Positions 18,576-28,516 of a DNA stretch of 64,000 nucleotides are shown here, piece after piece. The stretch lies in the NCBI GenBank assembly GCA_947454525.1, contig CANGJM010000003.1, positions 62,001-126,000 on the forward strand, in the 5' to 3' direction. This DNA is from Flavobacteriales bacterium (lineage in GTDB: Bacteria > Bacteroidota > Bacteroidia > Flavobacteriales_D > Crocinitomicaceae). The position numbers and the translations under genes are program-made. A model generated the notes under the pieces. That model made no database searches and was not told the origin of the DNA. It saw only the letters and a program-made list of their open reading frames with translations. Position 1 is the first letter of the stretch, and each line of letters begins with the position of its first letter.

Positions 18576-18603
18576 TAGAGAAGGAACCAACAAACGAATT
18601 TCT

Positions 18604-19140
18604 ATGTTCAGTACACTTACCAAACGAAAACTCACCGACAATCAAGTTGCCAACGTTTTCATCAACGCTATTTTTGATAGTGTGGATAATGGCTTTTCTG
18701 AAGTGTCATCGATGATCAACGAAGATTCTGCTTTTGTCAAATCACCAGCTATCGACGCTAGCAACAATGGCGAATTCGGAATGATTGTCCTTGTAGGCAA
18801 TCTATCTTTCCTAGAAAGTACCTTCGAAGCAGATCAAGCAGAGCGCGTTGAAAACATCATTTTTGACAAAGTTTCGAAAATGTATGAAATGGACATGAAC
18901 TCTTTCAGAACATTGGTTCGTGAATACCAATCCTTCATCATGCGCGTGAATCATCCTTCAAAAAACTGGATTTACGGAATGTCAAAGGCCTTGTTTCACA
19001 AATACAACCTGAACGAATGCCAAGATGAATATTTCCGTCGCATGCAAGCACCAAATCCTTTGTTCTTGAAAAGAATGGATGAAGTGATGTCCAATTTCAT
19101 TTGGAATTGGGATGCGTTTTTCAAAAAATACCGAATCTAA
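18604..19140 (+). CDS. Conserved-looking protein of unknown function
   Basis: A 178-residue soluble acidic protein with no signal peptide or membrane segment. I recognise no domain. The composition (many Asn, Phe, Met; predicted mostly helical, with RRMQAPNPLFLKRMDEVM near the end) is normal for the genome, and it has its own -7 box and a terminator, so it is a real monocistronic gene. No neighbour gives a functional clue. Confidence 0.75.
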   Translation: MFSTLTKRKLTDNQVANVFINAIFDSVDNGFSEVSSMINEDSAFVKSPAIDASNNGEFGMIVLVGNLSFLESTFEADQAERVENIIFDKVSKMYEMDMNSFRTLVREYQSFIMRVNHPSKNWIYGMSKALFHKYNLNECQDEYFRRMQAPNPLFLKRMDEVMSNFIWNWDAFFKKYRI

Positions 19141-19147
19141 TTTTTAG

Positions 19148-19185
19148 ACATAAAAAAAGGAGTGAAATAGCTCCTTTTTTTATGT
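19148..19185. terminator. Bidirectional terminator (18604 gene / clpB)
   Basis: ACATAAAAAAAGGAG pairs with CTCCTTTTTTTATGT around an 8-nt loop; it lies between convergent genes. Confidence 0.88.
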
Positions 19186-19192
19186 ACAAACT

Positions 19193-21805
19193 TTAAACTT
19201 CCTCTACCTCGGTAATAGGTTTACGAAAGACCATCTTGCCATCAAAGACATCCATTACTATGTTTTTCGTTCGGTCAATGGTTCCGCTTAACAACGCTTT
19301 GGATAACTCATTCAACACTTGTTTTTGAATCACCCGTTTGATTGGACGCGCACCAAAGAACGGATCGTATCCAATTTCTGCAATGTGATCAAAGGCATCT
19401 TTCGTAACATACAATGTCAAATCCATCGTTTTTAACTTGTGTTTTAACACATCCAACTGTATTTGCACAATCTGTCTGACATTTCCCATTGTTAAGGGAG
19501 TAAACATGATGATTTCATCTACACGGTTTAGAAACTCTGGACGAATGGTCTGACGCAATAACTCCAACACTTCCACCTTCGCCTTTTCTGCGGTTTCCTC
19601 AAAATCTTTTTCCTTCACCTTCTCAAAGCGATCGTGTATAATCGTAGAACCTAGATTGGATGTCATAATGACAATCGTGTTCTTAAAGTTCACCAAACGC
19701 CCTTTATTATCGGTTAAACGTCCATCGTCTAATACTTGCAGCAGGACATTAAACACATCCGGATGTGCTTTCTCAATCTCATCCAAGAGAATAATGGAAT
19801 AGGGTTTGCGTCGAACAGCTTCCGTTAATTGTCCTCCTTCGTCGTAACCAACGTATCCCGGAGGCGCTCCAACTAAACGACTAACCGTGTGTTTTTCTTG
19901 GTATTCACTCATGTCGATGCGCGTCATTGCGTTTTCATCATTGAATAAATATTCAGCGAGTGCCTTGGCTAGCTCCGTTTTTCCGACTCCTGTTGTTCCA
20001 AGAAAGATAAAGGATCCAATTGGTCGTTTCGCATCTTGTAATCCAGCACGACTTCTGCGCACTGCGTCTGATAAGGCGGTAATCGCTTCTTCTTGTCCGA
20101 CAACACGCTTATGCAATTCCTCCTCTAACTTCAACAATTTAGAAACTTCGCTTTCCAACATTTTATTTACTGGAATACCTGTCCATTTGGAAACCACATC
20201 GGCGATTTCTTCCACGTCGACTTCTTCCTTAATCATTTTCGAATTTGCTTGAAGGAGTATCAGTTGTTCTTTGGAGTGTTCTAATTTTTCCTCCGCCTGT
20301 TTGATTTTTCCATAACGAATCTCTGCCACCTTGCCATAATCACCATTACGTTCCGCTAAATCCGCCTCGTATTTTAAGTGTTCGATTTCTTCTTTTACGC
20401 GTTGTACAGCATCAATCACATCGCGTTCCGTTTGCCATTTCGACTGCAGGGAATTTCTTTGCTCGTTGAAGTTCGCTAATTCACGTTCCACATTCTCCAA
20501 TTTCTTGGTGTCGTTCTCGCGTTTTAAAGCAGCGCGCTCAATTTCTAACTGCATGATTTTGCGTTCAATCTCATCCAATTCCTCTGGTTTGGAATTGATT
20601 TCCATGCGCAGTTTAGATGCCGCTTCATCAATTAAATCGATTGCTTTATCAGGAAGATGACGGTCCGTAATGTAGCGTTGTGACAATTCTACTGCCGCAA
20701 TAATCGCCGCATCTTTGATGATCACTTTGTGGTGATTTTCGTATTTTTCTTTAATGCCACGAAGGATTGAAATCGCATCTTCTGTGGTTGGTTCATCCAC
20801 CAAAACTGTTTGAAAACGTCGAACAAGCGCTTTGTCTTTTTCGAAGTACTTCTGGTATTCATTCAAGGTAGTTGCTCCAACTGCTCTCAATTCTCCTCTC
20901 GCCAACGCAGGTTTCAAAATGTTCGCCGCATCCATGGCGCCTTCTCCTCCTCCTGCACCAACCAAGGTGTGAATCTCATCAATGAACAAGATGATTTCTC
21001 CTTCCGCCGCGATGACTTCTTTCACCACAGCCTTCAAGCGTTCCTCAAACTCACCTTTGTACTTTGCACCGGCAATTAAGGCTCCCATGTCCAAGGAATA
21101 GACAATTTTGGACTTTAGATTTTCTGGAACATCACCTGTTACAATGCGATGTGCGAGTCCTTCAGCAATGGCGGTTTTACCCACACCAGGCTCCCCGATT
21201 AAAATGGGATTATTTTTCGTTCTTCTTGTTAAGATTTGAAGAACGCGTCGAATTTCATCGTCGCGTCCAATCACCGGGTCCAACTTACCTGTCTCTGCAA
21301 GTTCGTTTAAATTCTTTGCAAATTTCTCCAATGATAGATAGGTATTTTCTTGGTGTTGAGAGTTTACTTTCTCCCCTTTTCTCACATCCATAATGGCGTC
21401 TTTTAATACTGATTTAGTTATTTTATTGTCCTTTAGCAATCTTCCAATTGTATCCGTTGAATCCAACAAGGAATAGAACAGCAATTCGATGGAAACAAAT
21501 TCATCTCCGAAATTTTTTAATTCACTCAGGGCATATTGTAAAATGCGATTCGCTCCTTGTCCTAAATATACCTGTCCCCCACTTACTTTTGGGTACGTAT
21601 CAACGATGCGCTCCAATGCTGCAAGAAACATGGCCTGATTAACCGAAAACTTTTTCAAGATGAATGGAATCACCTCCTGATCAACAGCAAATATTCCTTG
21701 AAGTAAATGTCCGGTTTCAATCGACTGGTGTCCTTTTGATTCGGCGATTTGCTGTGCTTGCTGAATCGCCTCTTGTGTTTTGATGGTGAATTTCTGTAAG
21801 TCCAT
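19193..21805 (-). CDS. clpB: Disaggregase chaperone ClpB
   Basis: An 870-residue Hsp100/ClpB ATPase. Order of domains: N-terminal Clp repeats (1-150), AAA1 with Walker [14 protein letters not shown] and Walker [14 protein letters not shown], a full coiled-coil middle domain (about 400-530, the ClpB-specific feature), AAA2 with [12 protein letters not shown] and [10 protein letters not shown], and a C-terminal domain. It works with DnaK to solubilise aggregated proteins. There is no ClpP-docking IGF loop, fitting ClpB not ClpA/C. Single gene; no CIRCE element was seen upstream. Confidence 0.97.
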   Translation of the reverse strand: MDLQKFTIKTQEAIQQAQQIAESKGHQSIETGHLLQGIFAVDQEVIPFILKKFSVNQAMFLAALERIVDTYPKVSGGQVYLGQGANRILQYALSELKNFGDEFVSIELLFYSLLDSTDTIGRLLKDNKITKSVLKDAIMDVRKGEKVNSQHQENTYLSLEKFAKNLNELAETGKLDPVIGRDDEIRRVLQILTRRTKNNPILIGEPGVGKTAIAEGLAHRIVTGDVPENLKSKIVYSLDMGALIAGAKYKGEFEERLKAVVKEVIAAEGEIILFIDEIHTLVGAGGGEGAMDAANILKPALARGELRAVGATTLNEYQKYFEKDKALVRRFQTVLVDEPTTEDAISILRGIKEKYENHHKVIIKDAAIIAAVELSQRYITDRHLPDKAIDLIDEAASKLRMEINSKPEELDEIERKIMQLEIERAALKRENDTKKLENVERELANFNEQRNSLQSKWQTERDVIDAVQRVKEEIEHLKYEADLAERNGDYGKVAEIRYGKIKQAEEKLEHSKEQLILLQANSKMIKEEVDVEEIADVVSKWTGIPVNKMLESEVSKLLKLEEELHKRVVGQEEAITALSDAVRRSRAGLQDAKRPIGSFIFLGTTGVGKTELAKALAEYLFNDENAMTRIDMSEYQEKHTVSRLVGAPPGYVGYDEGGQLTEAVRRKPYSIILLDEIEKAHPDVFNVLLQVLDDGRLTDNKGRLVNFKNTIVIMTSNLGSTIIHDRFEKVKEKDFEETAEKAKVEVLELLRQTIRPEFLNRVDEIIMFTPLTMGNVRQIVQIQLDVLKHKLKTMDLTLYVTKDAFDHIAEIGYDPFFGARPIKRVIQKQVLNELSKALLSGTIDRTKNIVMDVFDGKMVFRKPITEVEEV

Positions 21806-21983
21806 TTGTTCTTTTTTGAATACGCAGAAGCATCGTCAAAAGCCAATCCAAGTCGTTTTATTCAGCCATTTTTTCCGATTTCACCTCAAAAGAATGTCGT
21901 TTTTTCCGGATTTATCAAAAATCACGGCTAATTGAACAGACAATGTAACCATTTTCACCTAAGCCCCGTTAAGGACAAGCAAG

Positions 21984-22397
21984 ATGACGAAAAGGATTTT
22001 TGGTTTACTTGTTACCGCAATTGTTTCTTCCAATTTGGAGGCAGCAAGGGGTACTGACAATCCGATTATTCCCAAAAAATCAGTTGCATCGGTGCAAGTC
22101 AAAGAAGGACAAACCTTGTACTTAATCAGTAAATCGAACCAACTTACCCTACGTCAATTATACAAGTTTAACGATTTCGGTCCGCAATCTGATGTACTTG
22201 AGCCAGGAACGAAAGTTTACTTGGAACAGAAAAAAAGAAAATCAGCTCAAAAAGAGTTTGTTATAGTGGATCGCTCCACCACCCTTCGTCAAATTTCTAA
22301 TCAAGAAGGAATTCGACTAAAATCACTGATGAGAATGAATCAAGGTTCTTCTCCGGACGAACAACTACCGAAAGGAGAAAAGGTATTCCTTCGCTAA
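21984..22397 (+). CDS. Secreted protein with two LysM domains
   Basis: A 137-residue protein with signal peptide (MTKRIFGLLVTAIVSSNLEA) and two LysM peptidoglycan-binding repeats: VKEGQTLYLISKSNQLTLR (about 38-56) continuing to GTKVYLEQ, and VDRSTTLRQISNQEGIRLK (about 94-112) continuing to GEKVFLR. In Bacteroidota such LysM pairs usually follow a glucosaminidase domain; here the catalytic part is absent, so it is a stand-alone wall-binding protein. A hairpin spans its stop codon. Confidence 0.82.
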   Translation: MTKRIFGLLVTAIVSSNLEAARGTDNPIIPKKSVASVQVKEGQTLYLISKSNQLTLRQLYKFNDFGPQSDVLEPGTKVYLEQKKRKSAQKEFVIVDRSTTLRQISNQEGIRLKSLMRMNQGSSPDEQLPKGEKVFLR

Positions 22398-22420
22398 CTT
22401 GCATGGCAAGTGAAGGAATT
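22386..22420. terminator. Hairpin over the stop codon of the LysM gene
   Basis: ATTCCTTC pairs with GAAGGAAT and ACTTGC with GCAAGT, followed by a T/G-rich stretch. Together with the next hairpin it may form a double terminator; it lacks a clean T run, so confidence is limited. Confidence 0.5.
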
Positions 22421-22437
22421 TGTTTGTTGTTTGTTAT

Positions 22438-22461
22438 AAAGTCCCGCTCGTCGGGACTTTT
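22438..22461. terminator. Intrinsic terminator after the LysM gene
   Basis: AAAGTCCCG and CGGGACTTT pair around a 5-nt loop, with a short T run. Confidence 0.8.
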
Positions 22462-22574
22462 TAGTTTTAATGATTTCCGACACGAACAATTATTTCCTTT
22501 GGCTGTTTAAAAATCAATCCTCGAATCCAAACAGTTCGATTTAAATTCTTTATTTTTAGCCTAAAATATCCATC

Positions 22575-23870
22575 ATGAAGTCACTTATATTCTCCTTATT
22601 TACATTTAGTTGCACGGTTTCTTTTTCCCAATTGGGGAATACGATGTATGGATTAGCACGAACAACGAATCCAGCAGCAGTTTACATTGCGACAATGGAT
22701 CCAGTGACGGGAATTGCAACGAATATTGGACAGACTTCGGTTTCTTCCTCCATCAACCTAACAGGAGCAGCCTTGAATCCATACAACAATCGCTTTTGTT
22801 TTTTTGGAGACAACGGACTAAAATCTATTGATTTATCCACGGGACAACTCACGAACACCGCAACGATTAACAATCCAAATGGAACAGGATACTTTGATTT
22901 ATTTCGTTTCAATACTTCCGATTCCTTGATGTATGGATTATCGAGAAGAAACATCACCAATCCACAAACGGGACAGGTGACGGGAACGATGTATTTAGCA
23001 ACAATTGATGAACTGACTGGAACGGTAACTGAAATTTCACCAAGTTCCATCGGACAAGCATTTGCTTTATCCGGAAGCGCGATCGATCCACATCAAATGG
23101 TATTTTACTATTCAAATGGATCTCAATTGGTTGGATTAGATATGTATAACGGAAGTATTTATTCAAATCCAACATTGACTTTTCCAAACGGCGGACAACA
23201 CTTTGACAATTTTACTTATAGCTGTTCGGATACCACGATGTACGGCTTAGTACGAACGAATTATTATTCATCCGTATTTAATCCTCTAACGGGAATGACC
23301 ACACAAGTTTTTGATTCAGCGGCTGTCCATCTTGGAAAAGTGGATGCGATGTCCGGAGCGGTGACAAAAATCAGCACCCAATCAATTGGCGTGAATTCCT
23401 TTTCCGTAAATGGAAGTTCCACAATTGACCCGGTCAATTTGATTTACTATTTCATTAGTGGATCAGGAACCGGGCTTACCATTTACGGTGTTTCATTAAC
23501 AACTGGACTCGTAGTTAGCCAAGGAGCGATTAGCAATGCAGGTGCGCTGTACTTCGATATGATGCGCATTCAGAGTGATTGTTACGAATCGCGTCCAACT
23601 CGAGTTGACCCATCAGCAAACATTCAAGAAACATTCACAAGTACAAATATGGTGAAGGTTTTCCCGAATCCATTCACCGATCAAATCACGGTTTCCAGTG
23701 AAGTGGAATTGCAAAAAATCGAACTCATTCAAGCGAATGGTCAAGTTTTAAACAGCCTTACTGTTTCCGGTAAAGACTTCACTTTCGAAACAAGTCAATT
23801 AATCAACGGTATTTATTTTCTTCAAGTAACGAATGTGGAGGGAATGGAAATCATCAAAATCATCAAATAG
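22575..23870 (+). CDS. T9SS-exported repeat protein with type A sorting domain
   Basis: A 431-residue secreted protein. The signal peptide MKSLIFSLFTFSCTVSFSQ is followed by three related ~110-residue repeats, each starting MYGLxR and containing a strand pattern like YIATMDPVTG / YLATIDELTG / HLGKVDAMSG and an aromatic IDP or NP block; the pattern resembles blades of a beta-propeller. The C-terminal ~75 residues are a T9SS type A sorting domain: VFPNPFTDQITVSS and ending GIYFLQVTNVEG...IIKIIK. It should be carried across the outer membrane by the system PorX regulates. It lies 20 bp before the alkB-like gene. Confidence 0.85.
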   Translation: MKSLIFSLFTFSCTVSFSQLGNTMYGLARTTNPAAVYIATMDPVTGIATNIGQTSVSSSINLTGAALNPYNNRFCFFGDNGLKSIDLSTGQLTNTATINNPNGTGYFDLFRFNTSDSLMYGLSRRNITNPQTGQVTGTMYLATIDELTGTVTEISPSSIGQAFALSGSAIDPHQMVFYYSNGSQLVGLDMYNGSIYSNPTLTFPNGGQHFDNFTYSCSDTTMYGLVRTNYYSSVFNPLTGMTTQVFDSAAVHLGKVDAMSGAVTKISTQSIGVNSFSVNGSSTIDPVNLIYYFISGSGTGLTIYGVSLTTGLVVSQGAISNAGALYFDMMRIQSDCYESRPTRVDPSANIQETFTSTNMVKVFPNPFTDQITVSSEVELQKIELIQANGQVLNSLTVSGKDFTFETSQLINGIYFLQVTNVEGMEIIKIIK

Positions 23871-23890
23871 AAACCCTGATAAACGTCGGT

Positions 23891-24925
23891 ATGAAAAAAC
23901 TAAAATACCTCAGTGTACTTTCTCTTCCTGTTTGTGTTTGGATCAGTTTTCATCAATCCGGAATACTCACGTTTCTTCCGGCCATCATCTATTTCGGCGC
24001 CATTCCATTTTTAGAATTGATCATCCGTTCATCTGCAGAGAATTTAACGGAACAAGAAAAAGAATTAGCTAGTAAAGACTCCTTCTACACGATTCTATTG
24101 TGCTTGATGCTTCCGATTCAACTTGGATTTCTCTGGTTTTTCTTGACACATATTACCGAAACGACAAACACATCAGACTTGGTTGGACAAATTCTTTCCA
24201 TGGGAATCATGTGTGGGGTGATTGGAATCAATATTGGTCATGAACTTGGACATCGTTCGAATCGTTTAGAGCAGCTTATCGGAGAATTGCTTTTATTGAC
24301 CTCGTTGGAAAATCACTTTGTTCCTTACCACAACCGCGGACATCACACCAATGTGGGAACGAAGAAAGATCCAGCAACCGCACGTAGAAACGAATGGGTG
24401 TACCTGTTTTGGTTTCGCTCTCAAATTGGGAGTTACGTACAAGCGTGGCAAATTGAAAATACAAGAATGAGCATCATCGGAAAATCACGGTTTAGTTTAC
24501 AGCACAAGATGATTCAGTACACCGTGCTTCACTTCCTTTTCCTTGCAGCTATTTACAGCGCTTTCGGTGGAATGGTCCTTGTATACTTCCTTTATGCGGC
24601 AACGATTGGGATTCTATTGTTGGAAACAGTGAACTACATCGAGCATTACGGATTGTACCGCCAACAACGCGAAAATGGAACCTTCGAAACCGTGAAAAGA
24701 AAACATTCTTGGAATTCCAACCACTTGATTGGACGCGTAGTTTTGTTTGAATTAAGTCGTCATTCCGATCATCACTTCAAAGCGGACAGACCTTATCAAC
24801 TCTTAGAAACTTCTGACGATTCCCCGGTTATGCCAACTGGATATCCAGGAATGATGTTGCTCACCTTTATTCCACCTTTGTTTTTCAAAGTCATGAACAA
24901 ACGTGTGGATGCAGCCTTAAAATAA
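23891..24925 (+). CDS. alkB: AlkB-type membrane di-iron alkane/fatty-acyl monooxygenase
   Basis: A 344-residue integral membrane non-haem di-iron oxygenase. All AlkB histidine boxes are present: HELGHRSN (H117, H121), YHNRGHH (about 146-152), NYIEHYGL and RHSDHH near residue 285; the NYxEHYGL block separates alkane 1-monooxygenases from fatty-acid desaturases. About six hydrophobic helices surround them. The usual LQRHSDHH reads LSRHSDHH here. No rubredoxin or rubredoxin reductase is adjacent. The last 9 bp overlap the convergent DUF58 gene. Confidence 0.88.
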   Translation: MKKLKYLSVLSLPVCVWISFHQSGILTFLPAIIYFGAIPFLELIIRSSAENLTEQEKELASKDSFYTILLCLMLPIQLGFLWFFLTHITETTNTSDLVGQILSMGIMCGVIGINIGHELGHRSNRLEQLIGELLLLTSLENHFVPYHNRGHHTNVGTKKDPATARRNEWVYLFWFRSQIGSYVQAWQIENTRMSIIGKSRFSLQHKMIQYTVLHFLFLAAIYSAFGGMVLVYFLYAATIGILLLETVNYIEHYGLYRQQRENGTFETVKRKHSWNSNHLIGRVVLFELSRHSDHHFKADRPYQLLETSDDSPVMPTGYPGMMLLTFIPPLFFKVMNKRVDAALK

Positions 24926-25834
24926 CTTCTGGCGCTTCAACAGGTATTGCAATAACACTTGATTGTATCCTTCGTGGATGTCTGCTGTCATGAAATCCAC
25001 TCGGTGATTGACACAACGCATTTTTACTTCATTGAAATACGCTTCAATTCCTTTCACGTAATGCGCACGCACCTCCGCTGGCTGTAAGTTCATTTTCTCT
25101 CCTGATTCCATATCGATCAACTGATACGGACGATTTTCCAATTCGAAATTTCGTTCCAATTTGGAATCGAGCACATGAAATAATATCACTTCATGCTTAT
25201 TGTGTTTTAAATGTTGAATGGCACGAAACAGTTCATCAATGCGGTTAGGGTCATCCAATAAATCCGTAAAAATCACCACCATGCTGCGCTGATGTGTCAG
25301 CTCAGAAATATCGTGTAAGGCTTGTATGGCATCTGTTCCTGAACGACTCTTTTCCTCGTAGTCCTTCATGCGTTTCTCCAACTCGCTATACAGAAAACGA
25401 TGATGCGTTAGAGACGATTTCGCTGCCGTATGAATATCCAATTTATCGGAGAAAACCGACAATCCAACGGCATCGCGTTGACGTTTCAACAATTCAATTA
25501 AACTTGCTGCTGCGTAAACAGAAAACTCGAATTTGGTCAATCCACCTTTTGGAAAGAACATCGAACTTGAGCCGTCGATGACAATTTGACAACGAAGATT
25601 CGTTTCTTCCTCGAACTTTTTAGTGAACATTTTTTCCGTACGTCCAAAAAGTCTCCAATCGATGTTTCGCGTGGACTCACCCGGATTGTACAAACGATGT
25701 TCCGCAAATTCTACCGAAAATCCATGAAAAGGACTTTTGTGTAGTCCAGTGATAAATCCCTCAACGACTTGTTTGGCCAGAACCTCTAGGTTCCCAAATT
25801 GCGCAAGTCTTAGTCTGTCTATCGTTGGATTCAT
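24917..25834 (-). CDS. DUF58 domain protein (VWA-like)
   Basis: A 305-residue DUF58 protein with the NPGESTRNIDWRLFGRTEK block (about 50-68) and a von Willebrand A-like fold with a MIDAS-type motif IDGSSSM (about 86-92). DUF58 proteins often pair with MoxR AAA ATPases in Bacteroidota, but no moxR is adjacent here. The frame is open to 25900; the conserved start MNPTIDRLRLAQFGNLEVLA argues for 25834. Confidence 0.85.
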   Translation of the reverse strand: MNPTIDRLRLAQFGNLEVLAKQVVEGFITGLHKSPFHGFSVEFAEHRLYNPGESTRNIDWRLFGRTEKMFTKKFEEETNLRCQIVIDGSSSMFFPKGGLTKFEFSVYAAASLIELLKRQRDAVGLSVFSDKLDIHTAAKSSLTHHRFLYSELEKRMKDYEEKSRSGTDAIQALHDISELTHQRSMVVIFTDLLDDPNRIDELFRAIQHLKHNKHEVILFHVLDSKLERNFELENRPYQLIDMESGEKMNLQPAEVRAHYVKGIEAYFNEVKMRCVNHRVDFMTADIHEGYNQVLLQYLLKRQKLF

Positions 25835-25925
25835 GGAAAATGTATGGAACAAAAATAAACAATAATCAACGTTTCCGAGCAACCAAATTGGAATCAACAC
25901 GTCAAAGGACTATAAATCATTCATT

Positions 25926-28406
25926 ATGAAAAAAATATATATCAAAAGTTTCGGGATTATCGCCTTGTTTTTGGCAAATATTTTGTCCTTCCAAGCGCAA
26001 GTAAGCGGCTTTGCCATTACCGGATTAACGACACCGACAACAATGCCAACTACGATTTGCGGATTGACAGCAAATGTCTCTTATTCAGCATTAACACCAA
26101 GTACAAGTTCGGCTGGATCAGCAACGATTCCATACGTGATCACCGGAAATAATTTCACTGGATTTCAATTTGTATCCCAAGTGAATTGGGGTGATGGAGT
26201 TACCACAACGTCAAACGGAGGAACATCCACAAGTGGGACAAACATCGCGATGGCACCAGCAATTACCCATACGTATGCAGCACCAGGAACGTATAGCATT
26301 CACACGACCGTTTACAATCAATCCAATCAAACGTATGCATTGGATTCTGTGATGTTAACTGTTGGATCATGTACAGCTTACTTTTATTGCATGATTCAAG
26401 TAGACTGTAATAACGACGGCACAATTGATTCTCAAATTAATGCACCTGTGCCTGTTACCTTAACAAACGGAACAACCACCTATACAGACACAACCCAAAA
26501 CAACATGTTCATGATGAATAATGTTTGGGCGGGAACCTATACCCTATCGATTGATCCAACTTGGTTGGCAGCGAATAATTATGTAATTGGAAATATTATC
26601 CCAAGTCCCACCGTAACCATTTCAAACGGCGCTACGACTACACTCATCACCTTAAATTGCGCTTCACAAACAACGATGCTTTGTGCAACAGGACAAGTCT
26701 ACTGTGATGCCAATGACAATGGAATGATGGATAGTGGTGAAACACCGATCGCCAATGCACCGATTTCTGTAAACGGAACAGTCGTTTACTCCAATGCAAA
26801 TGGTTTGTACAACATTAGCTACCCAGGAACCATCAATGACACCGTATTACTCAGCTTGAATGCGAACTGGTTGACTCAACATGGTTATGCCATTTTAAAC
26901 AACGGTGGAAGTAATTTAAATTACATTACCGGAACTCCTTGTAATAGTGGATTACCGATCAACACCATCAACTTCCCCCTACAATGTGGAGGAACAGTCA
27001 CGCCGACCATGTGTTATTCAGGATTTGTTTTCTGTGATGCAAACGGAAATGGTGTGATGAATCCAAATGAAGCACCTTTGGCTGGAGCACCTGTCATTCT
27101 TTACAACAATTCAGCGACAAACAGTTCCATAACCGTTTACACGGATTCAACAGGTTATTTCACGTACTGTGGACAGTACAGCACAAGTACATACGTGTTT
27201 GCGACGATCAGCCAATCTTGGTTAACGTACAACGGATACAATCCAACCGTAGGAGTCATCACCTTGATTGGAAGTCCAGCCGGTACAACAAACACTGGTT
27301 TCTTGGCAATAAACTGCGGTGGAACAACAACAACTTGTGCTGACTTATGGACAACAGTCACACCTTGGATTGGTTATTACCAAAACAGTACTGCTTACGT
27401 GAAGATTAACTGGGGTAATTATGGTCCAGGAGCAGCAGGAAATTATACAATGACAATGAGTTTCCCTGCAGGCGTAACTGTCAATGCATCTACAATTGCA
27501 AATGGAGGAATCGTTAGTGGAAATACCATTACTTGGAATTTGAATTCGGCCTCTAGCTTCTTCAGCAATTACGACGTCATTACCTTCAACGTACCTGGTG
27601 GACTCCTTTCTGGAACGGCACATTATTTTACTTCTACGATTGCACCGACAAGCGGAACAGATTGTTCTACTGTAAACAACGCTGGAAGCTTACTTCAATT
27701 GGTTGGAAATAGCTATGATCCTAATGACAAAGTTGTTGCTCGTCCAGATGCAGCCATTCAGTTCTTTGGAAATGAAACCCAATTCATCGATGCCATGACG
27801 CAAGAAGCCTTAACCTATACCATTCGATTCCAAAATACAGGTACGGCTCCAGCTCAGAACATTTACATCATTGACACCTTGGATGCGGATTTGGATTGGT
27901 CCAGCTTTACGTTGATTCAAGCCTCACACAACATGCAAGTTGTCAATCTCGGAAATGGAATTATGCGTTTTGAGTTCCCGAATATTTGGTTGGCAGATAG
28001 CACAACGAATGAGCCAGAAAGTCACGGACATTTGGTATACCGCATCATGGAAAATGCAGCAAACCATTACGGGACAGAAATTGAAAATACGGCTTACATC
28101 TATTTTGATTGGAATGATCCGATCATCACAAACACCACGTATAATTTCAACAATTGGATAGAAGGAATTACGGAGGGTAGCGTTCAAAACACCCATGTTT
28201 ATCCGAATCCAGCAAGCGAATTACTTACGATTTCTTGTGAGGGAGACTTTGACTATCAACTCGTTGATTTGTCCGGAAGAATCGTTTCAAGCGGATCAGC
28301 AACTGATACAGAAAGCATTTCTATTTCCAATGCTGCAGTTGGGATTTACCAATTGAACGTTCAATCAAACCAAGGAAATTCAAGCTTGAAGGTGATCAAA
28401 CAATAA
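25926..28406 (+). CDS. Large T9SS-exported protein with SdrB-like repeats
   Basis: An 826-residue secreted, Thr/Asn-rich protein. Signal peptide MKKIYIKSFGIIALFLANILSFQAQ, then a PKD-like region (QVNWGDGVTTT...HTYAAPGTYSIHTTVYN, about 80-140). Three Cys-bearing SdrB/collagen-binding-B-like modules follow, each with a Ca2+-loop-like DxNxDG or DANxNG stretch: QVDCNNDGTIDS, VYCDANDNGMMDSGE and VFCDANGNGVMNPNE. A DUF11-like/DUF7619 domain comes next (SYDPNDKVV, YTIRFQNTGTAPAQNIYIID), and the C-terminal T9SS type A sorting domain has VYPNPASELLTISC. A surface adhesin role is plausible but not proven. Confidence 0.87.
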   Translation: MKKIYIKSFGIIALFLANILSFQAQVSGFAITGLTTPTTMPTTICGLTANVSYSALTPSTSSAGSATIPYVITGNNFTGFQFVSQVNWGDGVTTTSNGGTSTSGTNIAMAPAITHTYAAPGTYSIHTTVYNQSNQTYALDSVMLTVGSCTAYFYCMIQVDCNNDGTIDSQINAPVPVTLTNGTTTYTDTTQNNMFMMNNVWAGTYTLSIDPTWLAANNYVIGNIIPSPTVTISNGATTTLITLNCASQTTMLCATGQVYCDANDNGMMDSGETPIANAPISVNGTVVYSNANGLYNISYPGTINDTVLLSLNANWLTQHGYAILNNGGSNLNYITGTPCNSGLPINTINFPLQCGGTVTPTMCYSGFVFCDANGNGVMNPNEAPLAGAPVILYNNSATNSSITVYTDSTGYFTYCGQYSTSTYVFATISQSWLTYNGYNPTVGVITLIGSPAGTTNTGFLAINCGGTTTTCADLWTTVTPWIGYYQNSTAYVKINWGNYGPGAAGNYTMTMSFPAGVTVNASTIANGGIVSGNTITWNLNSASSFFSNYDVITFNVPGGLLSGTAHYFTSTIAPTSGTDCSTVNNAGSLLQLVGNSYDPNDKVVARPDAAIQFFGNETQFIDAMTQEALTYTIRFQNTGTAPAQNIYIIDTLDADLDWSSFTLIQASHNMQVVNLGNGIMRFEFPNIWLADSTTNEPESHGHLVYRIMENAANHYGTEIENTAYIYFDWNDPIITNTTYNFNNWIEGITEGSVQNTHVYPNPASELLTISCEGDFDYQLVDLSGRIVSSGSATDTESISISNAAVGIYQLNVQSNQGNSSLKVIKQ

Positions 28407-28495
28407 GTTATGTGACATTTTGAGAATATCCCGTGTCAAAGGAAATGACGCTTATTTGTCGTTCAAATGTCATAGTTAAATTAAAACTCAAAATG

Positions 28496-28503
28496 TAAAT
28501 TTG
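28496..28503 (+). promoter_or_regulatory. -7 promoter box of the XRE regulator
   Basis: TAAATTTG, 13 bp before the ATG at 28517; a perfect TAnnTTTG match in an AT-rich spacer. Confidence 0.45.
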
Positions 28504-28516
28504 ACGAAAAAAAAGT

